A stretch of DNA of 41,628 bases from Desulfococcus sp041737845 (GTDB lineage: Bacteria > Desulfobacterota > Desulfobacteria > Desulfobacterales > Desulfococcaceae): the NCBI RefSeq assembly GCF_041737845.1, contig NZ_JBGSQX010000167.1, positions 1 to 41,628 of the forward strand, read 5' to 3'. Numbering within the stretch: the stretch's first letter is position 1; each line of letters opens with the position of its first letter. Both the position numbers and the translations under genes were made by a program. This document shows, one piece after another, positions 41,016 through 41,628 of the stretch. The notes under the pieces are model-generated. The model ran no database searches and had not been told where the DNA came from. It was given only the letters and a program-made list of their open reading frames with translations.

Positions 41016-41628
41016 CTACAGGGAGGGCAGAATCGGCGCCATGCGGTTCAGGGGCCGGGTCAGGATCATCTGAACGTCCCCGATGTACCGTTCGAGAAAG
41101 CTCCCCTCGCAGTAGCACAGGTAGAACTCCCACATGCGGATGAATTTCTCCGGGTAGCCCAGCTCGCGAACCCGGTCCAGGTTGGCGAAAAAGCGCTCCC
41201 GCCATAGTTGCAGCGTCCGTGCATAGTGGGGCGTGATGTCCTCCAGGTGGACCACTTTGAGGTCGGTGACCCGGGCCACCGAATCCGAGATGGCGGCAAT
41301 GGAGGGCAGGCATGCGCCCGGGAAGATGTGGCGCTTGATGAAATCGGGCCGATCGAGCTGGGCACGGTACCGGTCGTCCCGGATGGTGATGGCCTGCAGC
41401 ACCATGGCCCCGTCGGGCTTCAGGCGGCGTTCGCACACCCGGAAGAAATCGTCGTAGAAATGGTGCCCCACGGCCTCGATCATCTCGATGGAGACGAGCT
41501 TGTCGTAACTCCCGGCAAGGTCCCGGTAATCCTGGAAGAGGATGGTGACCCGGTCCGCCAGGCCCGCCCGGGCGACCCGCTCCGAGGCCAGCCGGTGCTG
41601 CTCGCGGGAGATGGTCGTCGCGGTAACC
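41016..41628 (-). CDS. cfa: Cyclopropane-fatty-acyl-phospholipid synthase (partial, N-terminus outside)
   Basis: The frame is open to the window edge and gives 203 residues of the C-terminal methyltransferase part. It shows 'TTISREQHRLASERV', 'LFQDYRDLAGSYDKLVSIEMIEAVGH', 'DFIKRHIFPGACLPS', the 'LEDITPHYARTLQLWRERF' helix and 'FYLCYCEGSFLERYIG', all characteristic of CFA synthase. The enzyme transfers a methylene from SAM to double bonds of membrane phospholipid acyl chains. The SAM-binding glycine motif lies upstream of the window. It converges on the DUF1295 gene, with three repeat elements in between. Confidence 0.93.
   Translation of the reverse strand, partial: VTATTISREQHRLASERVARAGLADRVTILFQDYRDLAGSYDKLVSIEMIEAVGHHFYDDFFRVCERRLKPDGAMVLQAITIRDDRYRAQLDRPDFIKRHIFPGACLPSIAAISDSVARVTDLKVVHLEDITPHYARTLQLWRERFFANLDRVRELGYPEKFIRMWEFYLCYCEGSFLERYIGDVQMILTRPLNRMAPILPSL

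Noticed and set aside
40509..41207. Open frame of 232 codons through the repeat cluster, and smaller frames beginning MYSLAG on both strands
   Set aside because: They lie in palindromic repeats, which give similar peptides on both strands, and have no ribosome-binding site or family match.
1..41628. CRISPR arrays, prophage, complete insertion sequences or restriction systems
   Set aside because: I saw no regularly spaced direct repeats, no transposase or integrase and no methyltransferase/restriction pair; the single HNH gene has no partner.

Overview
The window is GC-rich, densely coded bacterial chromosome with short intergenic gaps. I infer an anaerobic Desulfobacterota (Deltaproteobacteria, Desulfobacterales-like) bacterium. 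The reasons are a ThiC-type 5-hydroxybenzimidazole synthase paired with cobT under a cobalamin riboswitch, a NifX-type metal-cluster protein, flavoredoxin and old-yellow-enzyme genes, an outer-membrane porin, and dispersed palindromic repeats of a kind I remember from that group. This placement comes from gene content and memory, not from a search. I see no phage, plasmid, CRISPR array or transposase; the mobile-looking DNA consists only of small inverted-repeat elements.

Layout. 1-2.1 kb (+): the end of a molybdopterin-dehydrogenase FAD subunit, a free-standing threonyl-tRNA synthetase editing domain, a GAF protein and a PHP phosphatase. 2.3-7.2 kb: a NifX-like protein (+), then on the minus strand a DUF3352-like membrane-anchored protein, a small protein, an old yellow enzyme and a flavin reductase. 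7.2-13.5 kb (-): a lipoprotein, a Ser/Thr-kinase-like protein lacking several catalytic residues, tRNA-Met(CAT), a 1034-residue acidic zinc-ribbon/DUF3426 protein and hpt. 13.7-20.5 kb (-): a run of genes, read from high to low coordinate as hisI, hisG, an aminotransferase, engB, era, an HNH nuclease, fetA, fetB and a dnaJ-like gene. Three of the junctions are ATGA overlaps. 21-24.5 kb (+): a class A penicillin-binding protein and an AI-2E-family transporter. 24.5-28.2 kb (-): a DUF3141 PHA-synthase-like hydrolase beside an acetyl-CoA hydrolase/transferase. 28.4 kb (+): a DUF3124 protein. 29-35.5 kb (-): an SRPBCC protein, pgi, an unrecognised protein, a porin, a small lipoprotein and a solute-binding lipoprotein. 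35.8-40.6 kb (+): a zinc-ribbon protein, a cobalamin riboswitch with terminator, bzaF, cobT, a chalcone-isomerase-fold protein and a DUF1295 membrane protein. 41.0 kb to the end (-): a partial cyclopropane-fatty-acid synthase.

The most coherent system is the B12 lower-ligand module. BzaF would make 5-hydroxybenzimidazole from aminoimidazole ribotide without oxygen, CobT would activate it, and a cobalamin riboswitch with a visible antiterminator/terminator switch precedes both. A 97-bp element with 22-nt inverted arms sits inside the variable stem of that riboswitch while the conserved B12 elements on both sides remain.

Other points of interest are three copies of a ~150-bp palindromic repeat (4.7, 20.7 and 40.9 kb), a cluster of three inverted-repeat elements at 40.6-41.0 kb, the degenerate kinase, and a 164-bp same-strand overlap between the porin gene and the gene before it.
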